This document shows, piece after piece, positions 1-11,460 of a stretch of 64,000 bases of DNA. Made by a program: the position numbers and the translations under genes. The stretch covers positions 16,106,205 through 16,170,204 of the forward strand of contig CM055728.1 in assembly GCA_029465975.1 (NCBI GenBank), read 5' to 3'. A model generated the notes under the pieces. The model saw only the letters and a program-made list of their open reading frames with translations. It was not told the DNA's origin and ran no database searches. Every line of letters starts with the position of its first letter. The stretch's first letter is position 1. This DNA is from Dallia pectoralis (taxonomy: Eukaryota; Chordata; Actinopteri; Esociformes; Umbridae).

Positions 1-130
1 TATAGAGGGTGTGGCGTGTGTGTGTGTGTGTGTGAGAGGCAAGGCTGTAGAGGGTGTGGCGTGTGTGTTTGTGTGTGAGGCAGGGCTGTAGAGGGTGTGG
101 CGTGTGTGTGTGTGTGTGAGAGGCAGGGCT
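1..130. repeat. GT-rich minisatellite, about 3 copies of a 41-45 bp unit
   Basis: The motif TAGAGGGTGTGGC followed by a GT run and a GAGGCAGGGCTG segment occurs three times, starting near 3, 48 and 89. The array may continue to the left of the window. It has no coding potential. Confidence 0.8.
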
Positions 131-454
131 GGATTGATGATGGTGTTCCGGGCAGGGGGGTTAGGGGTGTATTGTTCTGTCACTTTGCCTGTGTCAGCAG
201 GTGGAAGCGCTCATCAGGACATTAAATATGCAACAATGCTGACTGCGGCACCGTGCTGAGACAGCCAAAGCTACCGACTGGGAGGCCCACTAAACCAGCA
301 TCGCCCACTGCCCCACACACCACTGCCTGGCTGGCTGGCTGGTCGTCCAACCTAACAGCACCGTACCTGGGCCTCCACTCACAGACAGCGAGGCCAGCAT
401 GATAGAGTTAAGTGCTGTGTAACACTGGCCATTAGGAAATACACTAGTGACTGC

Positions 455-792
455 AAAATGTGAGTTCAGGTTATTCAGGTAAACGCGTAGTGTAATGTGG
501 TGTATTGGTGTCACACCAAAATGGGACAAAATGTGAGTACAGGTTATTCAGGTAAACGCGTAGTGTAATGTGGTGTATTGGTGTCACACCAAAATGGGAC
601 AAAATGTGAGTACAGGTTATTCAGGTAAACGCGTAGTGTAATGTGGTGTATTGGTGTCACACCAAAATGGGACAAAATGTGAGTTCAGGTTATTCAGGTA
701 AATGCGTAGTGTAATGTGGTGTATTGGTGTCACACCAAAATGGGACAAAATGTGAGTTCAGGTTATTCAGGTAAATGCGTAGTGTAATGTGG
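455..792. repeat. 73-bp minisatellite, about 4.6 copies
   Basis: The marker TGAGTTCAGGTTATTCAGG (or TGAGTACAGG) recurs at 461, 534, 607, 680 and 753, an exact 73-bp period. Copies differ at a few sites (AAACGCG or AAATGCG). The last copy diverges after 790. Confidence 0.93.
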
Positions 793-892
793 CGTTCCGG
801 TGCCTATTGCATAATTGACCATTATAATGAGGTGTATGTAGGTTGCAGACAGAAAATCATTGTGGAGGCATGCTTTTTCATATTTAAGAATG

Positions 893-1045
893 TGCTGAAC
901 TGGGCTGGGCCATGCTGGGCTGTACTGGGCTGTGGAAGGCTGAACTGGGCTGTACTGGGCTGAACTGGGCTGGGCTACGCTGGGCTGCAGTGGGCTGCAC
1001 TGGGCTGTACTAGGCTGTACTGGGCTGTGGAAGACTGGGCCGGGC
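893..1045. repeat. Short-period TGGGCTG-rich tandem repeat
   Basis: A degenerate repeat of ACTGGGCTGT-like 10-mers runs through this stretch with substitutions and small length changes. The open frame over it is a by-product of the repeat. Confidence 0.8.
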
Positions 1046-1154
1046 TGTGCATACAGATATCACGTCATAGTTTGGTGCAAGCTTAGCAATGTACACTGGG
1101 TAATGTAGTTTGTTCACAACTTATTGGAAAGGGACAGTATGAGATGTTTTTCAA

Positions 1155-1415
1155 ATACTGAACTGTATGGACGCTAATACATTTAAACATAGTATTTGTA
1201 TCTTTACCACTGAACTGTATGGACGCTAATACATTTAAACATAGTATTTGTATCTTTACCACTGAACTGTATGAACGCTAATACATTTAAACATAGTATT
1301 TGTATCTTTAACATTGAACTGTATGAATGCTAATAAATTTAAACATAGTATTTGTATTTTTAACATTGAACTGTATGAACGCTAATACATTTAAACATAG
1401 TATTTGTATCTCTGT
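1155..1415. repeat. 52-bp minisatellite, 5 copies
   Basis: AACTGTATG recurs at 1161, 1213, 1265, 1317 and 1369. The unit continues with CGCTAATACATTTAAACATA. The small open frames over it on both strands are explained by the repeat. Confidence 0.92.
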
Positions 1416-2830
1416 ATATATCAGTAATGTTGCCCAGACAGCTTGTTTCATTACAGTAACAGATAAGATAAGACAGCTTCTGTTAATCACATTTAAGTCC
1501 CACATGTGGATGTTATTATTCAACATTGTTGAATAATAATCGAGACCGGACGTAAATCCCTAACAGGAGCCCACAACACCTAGAAGATAAACAGTATCTC
1601 AAATCAAACAGTGAATATGTAGCCTGTGGATGTCACAAACAATCACATTATTGATTTGGTTGTTATTTGTTATTTCCTTCTCTGTGTATATTCTTCCGTA
1701 ACACCACACACAGTATCTGGGGCAGGACGTTTCATACTAACATGGGCATTGCACCACTACAGTCTTGTCTCTGGGAGGGACCAAAGAGAGACAGGCTCTA
1801 GGCAGAGGAAGTGATATAGCCCAGAGTTCATGGCAGCTCACACTAACCACCCTCAATTAGTGAACAAAATAGAAATGAATGAGATATCCTGGGTGATAAA
1901 ATGTAGCGTTTTTCCAGTGTGTCTAGGAGACAGCTCATATGGACCGAACACCACCGAGAATTTACATAAATCAAAAAAGGTGGCAGCATTGTGACAGAAA
2001 AGTAGCAAAAGGTAAACGTTGAAAGACGCAGTACTCAAAACAGTCTGGCGAAAAAAGATGCCTGGAACGAATTCGCCAATTACCACGCCGCTAAACCACA
2101 TTATTTCTTTACAACTTCGAAAAGTCAACGAGTCAATTGGCAATTACACAAATGTTAATGAGAGTCCGTTGATCTGAGCACAATCCAACGATTGATCTGA
2201 CTGGAGACACAGGCCGCATTTAGACACACAAATATTACTATTCATTACGCCGTGGCAATTAGAACAGACTTTTTGAGTAATATAACTGAAACGAGCCTCT
2301 GTGGAAAAACAACCTGGTGTGAATCTGCTACCTGAGCGATTTCCTCCGGGGCAGCCGGTTCTACCCGAGCGGAGGTCAGGGACACAGGCGTCTCCGTGCT
2401 TCAGCGAGGCCCTCTGTTGGCCCTTCCCAGTCCCGTCAGTATGAACACTAGAACAGGGATCAATGCTGAGGTAATTTGTTTCAATCAATTAAACAGACAT
2501 CTGCTTGCATTAAACCCCCAGTAACCTCGTTCATACGCTACATGACTCTTTCAGTGGTCTACATAAACCGTGTTGCCCTAAAACAGACGAGTCGTTCTCA
2601 CGTTTGTATATTTTTTATAACTACAACACTGTAATCATAAAAAAACAGACTGTAAGCTGTTTTAGATAATGCATAGATTTCATTTTAAGACAATTCAGGC
2701 GGAGATTTATTTTGGATTTAAGTAGGAATTAATTAGTTCCAACAAATTAAATGTGGAAAATAGCTTCACTGATTAGAAGTGTCAAATGCTGCTGTACATA
2801 TTGATGGGAAAAAAGAATGGGTCTTTCTGT
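1416..2830. other. Unique-looking intergenic DNA
   Basis: No repeat, transposon or exon could be recognised. Short open frames (up to about 115 codons) carry no known motif and lack convincing splice context. Confidence 0.5.
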
Positions 2831-2834
2831 AATA

Positions 2835-3537
2835 GGTGTGTGGTAGTGTGCAGTAAAGTCCTGCAGTAGATGTTTGGTGGTGTATAATGTGGTCCTATAA
2901 TATGAGTGTACAGTTAGTGTATAGTGTGGTCCTATAATATATGAGTGTTAGTGTACAGTTAGTGTATAGTGTGGTCCTATAATATATGAGTGTTAGTGTA
3001 CAGTTCGTGTTTAGTGTGGTCCTATAATATATGAGTGTTAGTGTACAGTTAGTGTATAGTGTGGTCCTATAATATATGAGTGTTAGTGTACAGTTAGTGT
3101 ATAGTGTGGTCCTATAATATATGAGTGTTAGTGTACAGTTAGAGTATAGTGTGGTCCTATAATATATGAGTGTTAGTGTACAGTTAGTGTATAGTGTGGT
3201 CCTATAATATATGAGTGTTAGTGTACAGTTAGTGTATAGTGTTTTCCTATAATATATGAGTGTTAGTGTACAGTTAGAGTATAGTGTGGTCCTATAATAT
3301 ATGAGTGTTAGTGTACAGTTAGTATATAGTGTGGTCCTATAATATATGAGTGTTAGTGTACAGTTAGTGTATTTTGTGGTCCTATAATATATGAGTGTTA
3401 GTGTACAGTTAGTGCATAGTGTGGTCCTAATATATATGAGTGTTAGTGTACAGTTAGTGTATAGTGTCGTCCTATAATATATGAGTGTTAGTGTACAGTT
3501 AGTGTATAGTGTGGTCCTAATATATATGAGTGTACAG
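2835..3537. repeat. 45-bp AT-rich minisatellite, about 15 copies
   Basis: The unit contains GTGTGGTCCTATAATATATG followed by AGTGTTAGTGTACAGTT, with a 45-bp period (for example ATGAG at 3121 and 3166). The first copies (2835-2930) are degenerate. Point variants such as TTTTCC for GTGGTCC occur inside the array. Confidence 0.93.
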
Positions 3538-3754
3538 TCCCCAGAATTGCCTTCTGTATGTAATGAAACTCCATCCCGACGCTGGCCATTACTCTACAAT
3601 ACGAAGTGACTGTGCTTACTGGAAATTAACACGTGGGCTAATTAAAATTCAGCGGAGCTGTAAAGCAGGAGGAAGTCATTAAAGAAACAAGGGCACTCTG
3701 ATGGCAGCATCCTCTTGTCAATGTCAGCTTGGAAAACGTCCCCCCCCACGTATA

Positions 3755-4530
3755 CATACCCAGAGATGCATGCACACATACCTACATACCCAGAGATGCA
3801 TGCACACATACCTACATACCCACAGATGCACGCACACATACCTACATACCCACAGATGCATGCACACATACCTACATACCCACAGATGCATGCACAAATA
3901 CCTACATACCCACAGATGCATGCACACATACCTACATACCTACATACCCACAGATGCATGCACACATACCTACATACCCACAGATGCATGCACACATACC
4001 TACATACCCAGAGATGCATGCACAAATACCTACATACCCACAGATGCATGCACACATACCTACATACCCACAGATGCATGCACACATACCTACATACCCA
4101 CAGATGCATGCACACATACCTACATACCCACAGATGCATGCACACATACCTACATACCCACAGATGCATGCACACATACCTACATACCCACAGATGCATG
4201 CACACATACCTACATACCCACAGATGCACGCACACATACCTACATACCCACAGATGCATGCACACATACCTACATACCTACATACCCACAGATGCATACA
4301 CACATACCTACATACCCACAGATGCATACCTACATACCTACATACCCACAGATGCATACACACATACCTACATACCCACAGATGCATGCACACATACCTA
4401 CATACCCACAGATGCATGCACACATACCTACATACCTACATACCCACAGATGCACGCACACATACCTACATACCCACAGATGCATGCACACATATCTACA
4501 AACCCACAGATGCATACACACAGTTACAAA
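3755..4530. repeat. 30-bp minisatellite, about 25 copies
   Basis: The unit is CACACATACCTACATACCCA plus CAGATGCATG, exactly 30 bp in most copies, with occasional extra CTACATAC insertions. Because 30 is a multiple of three and the unit has few stops, long reading frames (up to about 300 codons) are open in several frames on both strands. They are pure repeat translation with no flanking exon structure, so I do not call a gene. Confidence 0.93.
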
Positions 4531-5100
4531 TACGGTAATACTACATTCCTACACGCTTAAACACATGCGAACACACACAGTTACATACCGGAGGTTTATA
4601 GTCATTTAAAATTTGCGTTACACTCATCTGTTTATAAGACCATAACATTTATAGCTTATGTTGTATTAATATGGTAATTATAGACTGTAGTTTATCCAAA
4701 TGACAACCCAAGGTAACTGGTATTAAGCAAATACAAATTAAACGTTGCCCAAAAGTGATTAGAAACTGACTTCACTTGACATTTTTACTCGGAACTATAT
4801 TTTGTTATGACCTGTCAAAAATGTTAATAACGCCACCGTGTGATAAGTATTTGTCTCACACACAAACCTCCCCGACCGCCTGTGTAATAAATAGGTCCAT
4901 ATTTAATAGCACTGCCAAAGGCTGAGTGGCATTTCTTAGAGGCAATATAAAGTAAACACATTTGAAACATCTACTGTGGTCTGTGGTTATAACAACATAC
5001 TAACCTACTTCAGGTGGAGACTAGCGCTGTGGTTCACTTGTTCCCATGTTGTTTTTTTCAAAACGGCCGGTCGCGCGTGTGTCGGGTTGGCATCCTTCGG
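4531..5100. other. Unique-looking intergenic DNA
   Basis: AT-rich sequence with no recognisable gene, RNA or transposon. Confidence 0.45.
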
Positions 5101-5102
5101 TG

Positions 5103-5104
<2 letters not shown>

Positions 5105-5137
<33 letters not shown>

Positions 5138-5160
5138 TGATTGTGTGTGTGTGTGTGTGG
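5105..5160. repeat. (GT)n microsatellite
   Basis: An interrupted GT run with a single GTTTGTGATT interruption. Confidence 0.9.
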
Positions 5161-6178
5161 CCTAGCGTATCCTCCCGCTGGTCGCATATAAGCAGGGTGT
5201 AATTGGGAGCAGCTGCTGTGAGAGTGGTACCACAGACAGGTTGTCAGGCCAGGAGCACGGACAGGAGGAGGCAAGAAGGAGAAAAGATGGGAGGAGGTGG
5301 CTGAGAGCGGGAGGCACACCCGTTACGCGGGAGGAGTAGCGGAGCAAACAGCTCCTGCATCCCAGCATACCTGATCAGACACCACTTTAAGGGCACATAT
5401 ATCTCAGGAACAGAAGTGTGCCGTGTCAGAGAGACCCTAGCAAGCTAACAGCGCCACAGCAAGCTGGCGAGTGTTAGGAACGGTGTGCGCTGGAGAGTAA
5501 AAGTCAAAGATGTGTGGAAACGCGTTAGAAAAAGACAGGATAGGATCAAGATGAAAGAGACGGGGATAAAAGAGAAATCAGAGGAGTGGGCCTGAGAGCC
5601 GGCAGACTGGATGACTCCCTAAAATACAATAAAGAGTTATGTCTTCTATCTGTTCCAGCAGCCGCTGGGCGCCTTCAAATAATTGCCCCTCGAGTTTGAT
5701 ACGAAACGATTACAGTATCAGACAGATTGATATCTGCAGAAGTGGTACGGAACAGCACCGTAATATGATTATCATCTGCAACAGTCGCCGTTTCATAGTC
5801 GTGTTACCGTCGCAATCAAACGGGTTACAGTCCGGCTCGCCGCTGTTGGCATTAGCGGCGTCGGTCGTAATGGCGGGTGAAGTGTTGGAGTGGGAAAGGG
5901 AAGCAGTTTGAGTTATTAGCATGATTACTGCCCGGAACCCACTGGTCTGTCGTGGTCGAGTGGCCCGCAGGCGGAGGGGCTCATTAGTGGGAGAACACGG
6001 GGAGAACGTGCGCTACCGTTTTGTTATGGGAACAGTAACGCTGGTCTGGAGCAGAGGAGCAAGCTCAGTGCCCAAGGTCCCTGAAGGACACTTGAAGGTG
6101 AGGCAAACGAGGAGCAGAGCCAGGAATAGAGGAGGAAGACGTACTCACACGGGCTGGCATTAGAGAGCCGTGAGGTAA
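5161..6178. other. Intergenic DNA, no gene recognised
   Basis: Mixed-composition DNA with a TATAA-like string at about 5187 and several short open frames. None shows a family motif. A promoter or exon here cannot be supported from sequence alone. Confidence 0.4.
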
Positions 6179-6313
6179 CACACACACACACACACACGCG
6201 TGCTGCAGTGGTGTCTGTGTGTCTGTGTGTGAAACACTATTACCGTATGTTAGTGTGTGTGTGAACACTATTACCGTATGTTAGTGTGTGTGTGTGAACA
6301 CTATTACCGTATG

Positions 6314-6359
<46 letters not shown>

Positions 6360-6477
6360 CGCTATTACCGTATGTTAGTGTGTGTGTGTGAACACTATTA
6401 ACGTATGTTAGTGTGTGTGTGTGTGTGTGTGTGTGAACACTATTACCGTATGTTATTGTGTGTGTGTGTGTGTGTGA
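6178..6477. repeat. (GT)n tract with an embedded 20-bp spacer repeat
   Basis: GT/CA runs of variable length alternate with the spacer AACACTATTACCGTATGTTA, which occurs about six times. Copy length varies only by GT number. Confidence 0.9.
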
Positions 6478-6918
6478 ATTTATGTTTGTTTGAATAATTT
6501 TTATTATCGTGAGAGAAAGTTAATTAAGTCGGGTTATTGATGTGCTTTTTGTGAAAAGTTTGAGATCACACAAATCCCTCCATCATTTTCGTTATGATAA
6601 TCTGATCCAGCTGTGTTGCTTGTCCTTTGTCGACAGTAACATTGGAAGTCACTTTCTCCCCACATTTATAAGTAGACTTCACCTTGACGAGAGCCTTTCT
6701 CAAGCTGACCACTTTTTTACCTTCGCCACACAATACTCTGTCTTGAAGCAACACAGAAGTGCTGATTAAATCACCTTGCTTCCCTCCTCTCCCTCTCACC
6801 CCGTCCGTCGTGTCTTTAGAAGACAAGGAGGAGATCAAACGAAATAGATTTTAATTCCCACTGCCTTATAGGCTTATCCTGTTCTACTGGGCTTTGTGTC
6901 GGGGTGACATCAGTTAAA

Positions 6919-7076
6919 CACGGCACATTTAATGCAACCTCAGTCCCTTTAGACGTACAAGTCGGGGCCTGTTGTACTGACAATAGGGGTGTCCCACACG
7001 GCACATTTAATGCACCCTCAGTCCCTTTAGACGTACCAGTCGAGGCCTGTTGTACTGACAATAGGGGTGTCCCACA
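6919..7076. repeat. 78-bp tandem duplication (2 copies)
   Basis: CGGCACATTTAATGCA begins at 6921 and again at 6999, and both copies end with ATAGGGGTGTCCCACAC. The copies differ at only a few positions. Confidence 0.9.
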
Positions 7077-7387
7077 CTCACAATGGATAGCGTGTCAGCC
7101 ACGACAGTCTTACGCCTGAGCTCCCTTCTGAGTTTAACTGCATTGGATTTTTGTTTCGGCGCGGAGTGCGTATCAAGCCTGGCTTTGTGTGGCTGCTGAC
7201 GAGGGGAATGAATGCATGGCTAAAATATCTAAGTGGTCGTACTTCGTTAAGGGGGGGATTGGGAGCGGTGTGCCGGGTGGGGCGGGAGGTTCTGGGGGGT
7301 GGGTAGGCGCTGGAGGGGCCAGTAAGATCGTGCTTGGGGTGAGAATCAGGCTGCATAAGCCAGTTAAATGCAGAGGGAAATAAAAAG

Positions 7388-7407
7388 CGAGAGAGAGACA
7401 GAGAGAG

Positions 7408-7445
<38 letters not shown>

Positions 7446-7458
7446 GGAGAGAGAAAGA
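7388..7458. repeat. (GA)n purine-rich microsatellite
   Basis: An interrupted GAGA run on the plus strand. Arginine/glutamate and serine/leucine frames across it are artefacts. Confidence 0.85.
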
Positions 7459-9660
7459 TGAAGAGGGGTCTGCTGCAGTTTGGCAGCCAGTTGTAATGCG
7501 TATGACATCATTCTCTGACGGAGTGCAAGGACACGTGGAGATATCAGACGTTTTTCACCCAAATGTCGTGGCGCCTGATGATTCCATGAAACTCCACAAC
7601 TCCACATTAACCGCATCTAAGCTACGAGGATTCGTTCCGTACAACTGCCACTCTATATATACATACTCCTGTGCTGGCGTGTCTGACCCTGACCCTGTTA
7701 TAATGGCCGTTGTGATATGAGTGCATCCGTTTCTTTCCTCGGCCGCGTAAAGACAAGAGGAAAGGCGGCCTTCAACTGGGGTTAACCAGGGCGCCGGCCG
7801 GTCACAGGGCCAGATCAAGCTGTCATCAGGGGCTTCAGAACGCTGGCGACGACGAGTGTTCACGTGCGCGTCTTCAGGGTGCTGTCCAATCCTTTTCCTG
7901 TAGCCATAAAGACCCGGTGAAAGCCTGCCGTGCCAAAAACTAGATGCTCCGCCCTCTCATCACAACTGCCATGGCAACAAGACAAATGGCTGGTCCAATA
8001 GTAAACCTCCACTAATGAACACTACATTACCATATTAGAGGTTTTATATCACACGCATGACGGACAGGAGAAGATAAACCATCAAACCCAATTGGCATCG
8101 TGGTGGGTCCCTGCGAACGTCAGAGATCTACACCAGATAAAGGCGCAGGCAAGTGCCGGGGAAATAATTACATATAGCATCTAAATTGCTATTGATTCTT
8201 TAAAGGGTGTTACCATTAGATTAAAAGGTTGAGAAATAAGCGGTTTTGAGGATAAAATCATTCGGAAGTAAAGTCGAGACGGGAAAATAAACATGAGCGT
8301 AATCATAGAGTATGCCTTGACAAGTAAATCTTTAATTGTGTCAGATAGTCATTAGATACCATGATTAATAAGATGCCCGGCTTATACTACGAGAATGCGG
8401 GAAATGCTTTGTGAACTCGCTCTATATACAGTCTAAACTATAGACTGCACAGAAGCAAGGTCGGTCATGTTTTCTGTCTCTTTTTTAATATCGGTGGATA
8501 GCGGGTCCTGTTACAATATCGTCTCTGTCCCGCATCAGCCAATCAAACGGAGGGGGTTGCGCTGAGTCAGGACTTGGACCCGTGCTGCTGGGGCGCACGT
8601 TCGAATGCAGGGGAGAGGAGCCAACCCACCATGGCACTGCACTGCAGAAGCCCTCACTCTCTCTCTCTCTCTCTCGCCCCACACATGAAAGGCCTCAGAT
8701 GGGAAGACCGCTTAACTACCGGCCCCAGGCCTCACTCGCCAGGTGGGCCTCGAGCCTGGACCACACACAGAAACTGTGACCGCCAGTGTTTATCACACGT
8801 GCGCACACACACACACACACAAAGCATGGCCTATCCAATTCATACCATTAAGTAGACAATTAGCAGAAAGAAATAAAGGCGCTGTAGATAAAGTTTACGG
8901 TTTGAGCAGAGGTCAAGCTGTTTCATTACTGTGAGTGAATTAGCCTCATTAACTAGTGGACTGATTGACATCTTCTGTGAACCCTGCTGTTGCAAGCCGT
9001 CCATTAAACGAGGAGGATCTGGCCACAGGACAGTCTAGGAAAGAGTACAACGACGCTTTAACACTGAGACTGGAACAACCGGCCGGAAAACGGATGGTCA
9101 CACTTAATCTGCCGAGCTGTCTCGCTCAGCCTCTACCTCTAGGGTAGTGAACTCAGCATGAGTGGGTGACCCTACCGGTCTAACATGAGCCATTTGTCTG
9201 TCACAAGGTATTGTGCGCGTCTCTGGTACTGCTGTATATCTTGGTCAGGTTGTCTCGTCCGGACAGGCTGGTCGGGAGCCACGAGCCGTGTTCTGGTCAG
9301 ATGTCACTCACTCCGGAGGGGTTATCTGAAGGCTGAGTGGAAGAACAGCCTGCCATCTCCTACAATGTGGACGTGACAGGATGTGTGTGTTGATGGTGCT
9401 CGGTTCTTGGGCCCTCCAGACCGGAGAGAGGGAGAGGGGGAAGTGTTGTGTGTCAGTCCGCAGGCCAGCTGTCGGGGAGCCATACAGAACTCACGTCTCC
9501 ACATAAGGAGAGACAGAACAGAGTCAAGTGGCAGGACAGAAACAGACTAGCAAAGAGGCAGAGAGAGCGAGAAAGAGAGAGAGAAATAGATGATTTGTAA
9601 TTGTGAAACTGGGAGTGATGGAGTGATAAAGACAGAAAGAGAAATGATTTTGTAACTGTG
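7459..9660. other. Intergenic DNA, no gene recognised
   Basis: About 2.2 kb with only short microsatellites (CT at 8655-8676, CA at 8808-8822). The open frames are short and share no recognisable protein motif. Confidence 0.45.
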
Positions 9661-9675
9661 ACAAACACATGGCTG

Positions 9676-9679
<4 letters not shown>

Positions 9680-9720
<41 letters not shown>
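9680..9720. repeat. (GA)n microsatellite
   Basis: A nearly perfect GA run of about 40 bp. Confidence 0.92.
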
Positions 9721-9721
<1 letters not shown>

Positions 9722-9790
9722 AGAGTGAGTGATGACCATACCTTGTGTTTCCAATATGAAAGCCTCATATTGAAGCCTGGTGACAGGCAG

Positions 9791-10060
9791 AACGGTGGCA
9801 CATGGTGGTGTGCCCAAGTCAAACCCCTCAGTGGTTCTATACAGAACGGTGGCACATGGTGGTGTGCTCAAGTCAAACCCCTCACTGGTTCTATACAGGG
9901 CGGTGGCACATGGTGGTGTGCCCAAGTCAAACCCCTCAGTGGTTCTATACAGAACGGTGGCACATGGTGGTGTGCTCAAGTCAAACCCCTCACTGGTTCT
10001 ATACAGGGCGGTGGCACATGGTGGTGTGCCCAAGTCAAACCCCTCAGTGGTTCTATACAT
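9791..10060. repeat. 54-bp minisatellite, 5 copies, with 108-bp higher-order structure
   Basis: CGGTGGCACATGGTGGTGTG recurs every 54 bp from 9793. Copies 1, 3 and 5 carry CCCAAG with CTCAGTGG; copies 2 and 4 carry CTCAAG with CTCACTGG. The array therefore grew at least partly as 108-bp dimers. The 54-bp period keeps all frames open. Confidence 0.93.
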
Positions 10061-10589
10061 AGTGTCTCACCCTGACAGTTGTTGTTTCTGCCACCTGTAC
10101 ATTTCCCAGCCGGGGGACAGCGTGCTCCCATTCTGACCTTCTCCCCTAGCACTCCCTATCCCTCATTCAAAAGTCCAGCTGTCCCAAACGTTCACCCCCC
10201 CCATCTCCAATATAAGGGCAGGAATGCAGCGCAGAACAGGCTCCCAGAATAGATACCAGTGGCCAGTTCATTTAAAAGCAGCCAGACTGATAAAGGGCAC
10301 ACACACAGACACTCACACACACCCCTTTGACTCAAGACAAGCGCACCTTCTAAGCTTGTCTATGTGCATGTTAAAATTAGCATTTAACTACAGAGGAGTG
10401 TTGAGAGGTGAGCACTTGGCTTGACTACTAATCACAGTTTATGGAGAATATTAGTCCTCTACAGCTATGACTTCCCTGTGTACAGTAGCAGTAGGCGACG
10501 TGCGCGAGCCAAACAGGCGTGTGTGTTTCTGGACGAAAATGTAGGGACGGACAGATTGAACTGAAAGCAGGAACAGTGTAACAGAGGGG

Positions 10590-10633
<44 letters not shown>

Positions 10634-10783
10634 TGGGCTATATAAAAACATGCGTGTAAAAAGATTTCATGCAAATTACTTTTGTCCTCTTTAGGTACAT
10701 TTTCTCCCTCAAATAACGCACAGGATACACTCCTGACTCTTTAATACGGATTCACACACACACACACACACACACATGCGCTG
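10061..10783. other. Intergenic DNA with (GT)n at 10,591-10,632 and (CA)n at 10,753-10,776
   Basis: Apart from the two microsatellites, no gene or element is recognisable up to the LTR element that starts at 10,789. Confidence 0.5.
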
Positions 10784-10788
10784 CAGTG

Positions 10789-11182
10789 TGTCACGGTCCG
10801 TCCAAGGTGTAGTGCGTGAAGCCATGTGCAGAGCCAATGTATCCGTTTTGAACAGGTTTATTAATACACCAACGTAAAACAAACCGATAACGGCGGAAAA
10901 AAGGCTAACTGGTTTAACTGAAATAAACAGTGCGCATATCGCGACTTACATACAAAACATTCCACAAACCACAATAGCACTCAAAATACACAAACACTCA
11001 CCTCTAAAATAACGTGTGACATGTAACAATGCGAAGCAACGAGTGCACTGCTCGCGACCCTCTTATATCCCATTGATTATAAGTGCAAACAGCCGTGAGA
11101 CAAACGTAAACACGGAAGTGAAACAAGGAAGTGCATCACCGAAATATGTCCGTGTAGCAACGCCACCACACCAATCGTGACA
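10789..11182 (-). repeat. 3' LTR of element A
   Basis: A direct copy of the 5' LTR, same length and apparently the same sequence. The purine-rich AGTGGGGGATAC lies directly upstream on the minus strand (11183-11194), in the position expected of a polypurine tract. Confidence 0.92.
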
Positions 11183-11384
11183 GTATCCCCCACTAAAAGG
11201 CTAGCTCCCCAGATAGCCGAACGGAAACACAAAACCAAAACAAGGGAGCAACAGGGAGAGAACCCGCAGTCAAACCCAAAAGGGTCAGTCCAGGACCGCA
11301 GGTCCAGCCCTGAAAAGGCCTCGGTGGCTGAGAGGCCGCCATCTAGTGCGGCAGCGAGACCGCCATCTAGTGCGGCTGAGAGTC

Positions 11385-11460
11385 CGCCATCTTGTGCGGC
11401 TCAGAGTCCGCCATCTTGTGCGGCTCAGAGTCCGCCATCTTGTGCAGCTCAGAGTCCGCC
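11385..11460 (-). repeat. 21-bp internal repeat with CCGCCATCTTG core
   Basis: Three near-identical 21-bp units with CAGAGTCCGCCATCTTGTGC sit between the 27-bp array and the 3' conserved segment. Each contains a textbook YY1 consensus. Confidence 0.8.

Noticed and set aside
1853..2488. Two adjacent minus-strand frames of 96 and 114 codons
   Set aside because: No recognisable motif, no shared register and no splice support.
3755..4530. CRISPR-like array of direct repeats
   Set aside because: The repeats are contiguous with no unique spacers and the DNA is clearly vertebrate; the same holds for all other arrays here.
3701..4609. Open frames of about 300 codons on both strands
   Set aside because: They translate a 30-bp minisatellite in every frame; no unique exon sequence, splice signals or protein family support a gene.
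5187..5640. TATA-containing promoter and 5' untranslated exon
   Set aside because: Only a CATATAAG string supports it; no downstream coding sequence or consistent splice site was found.
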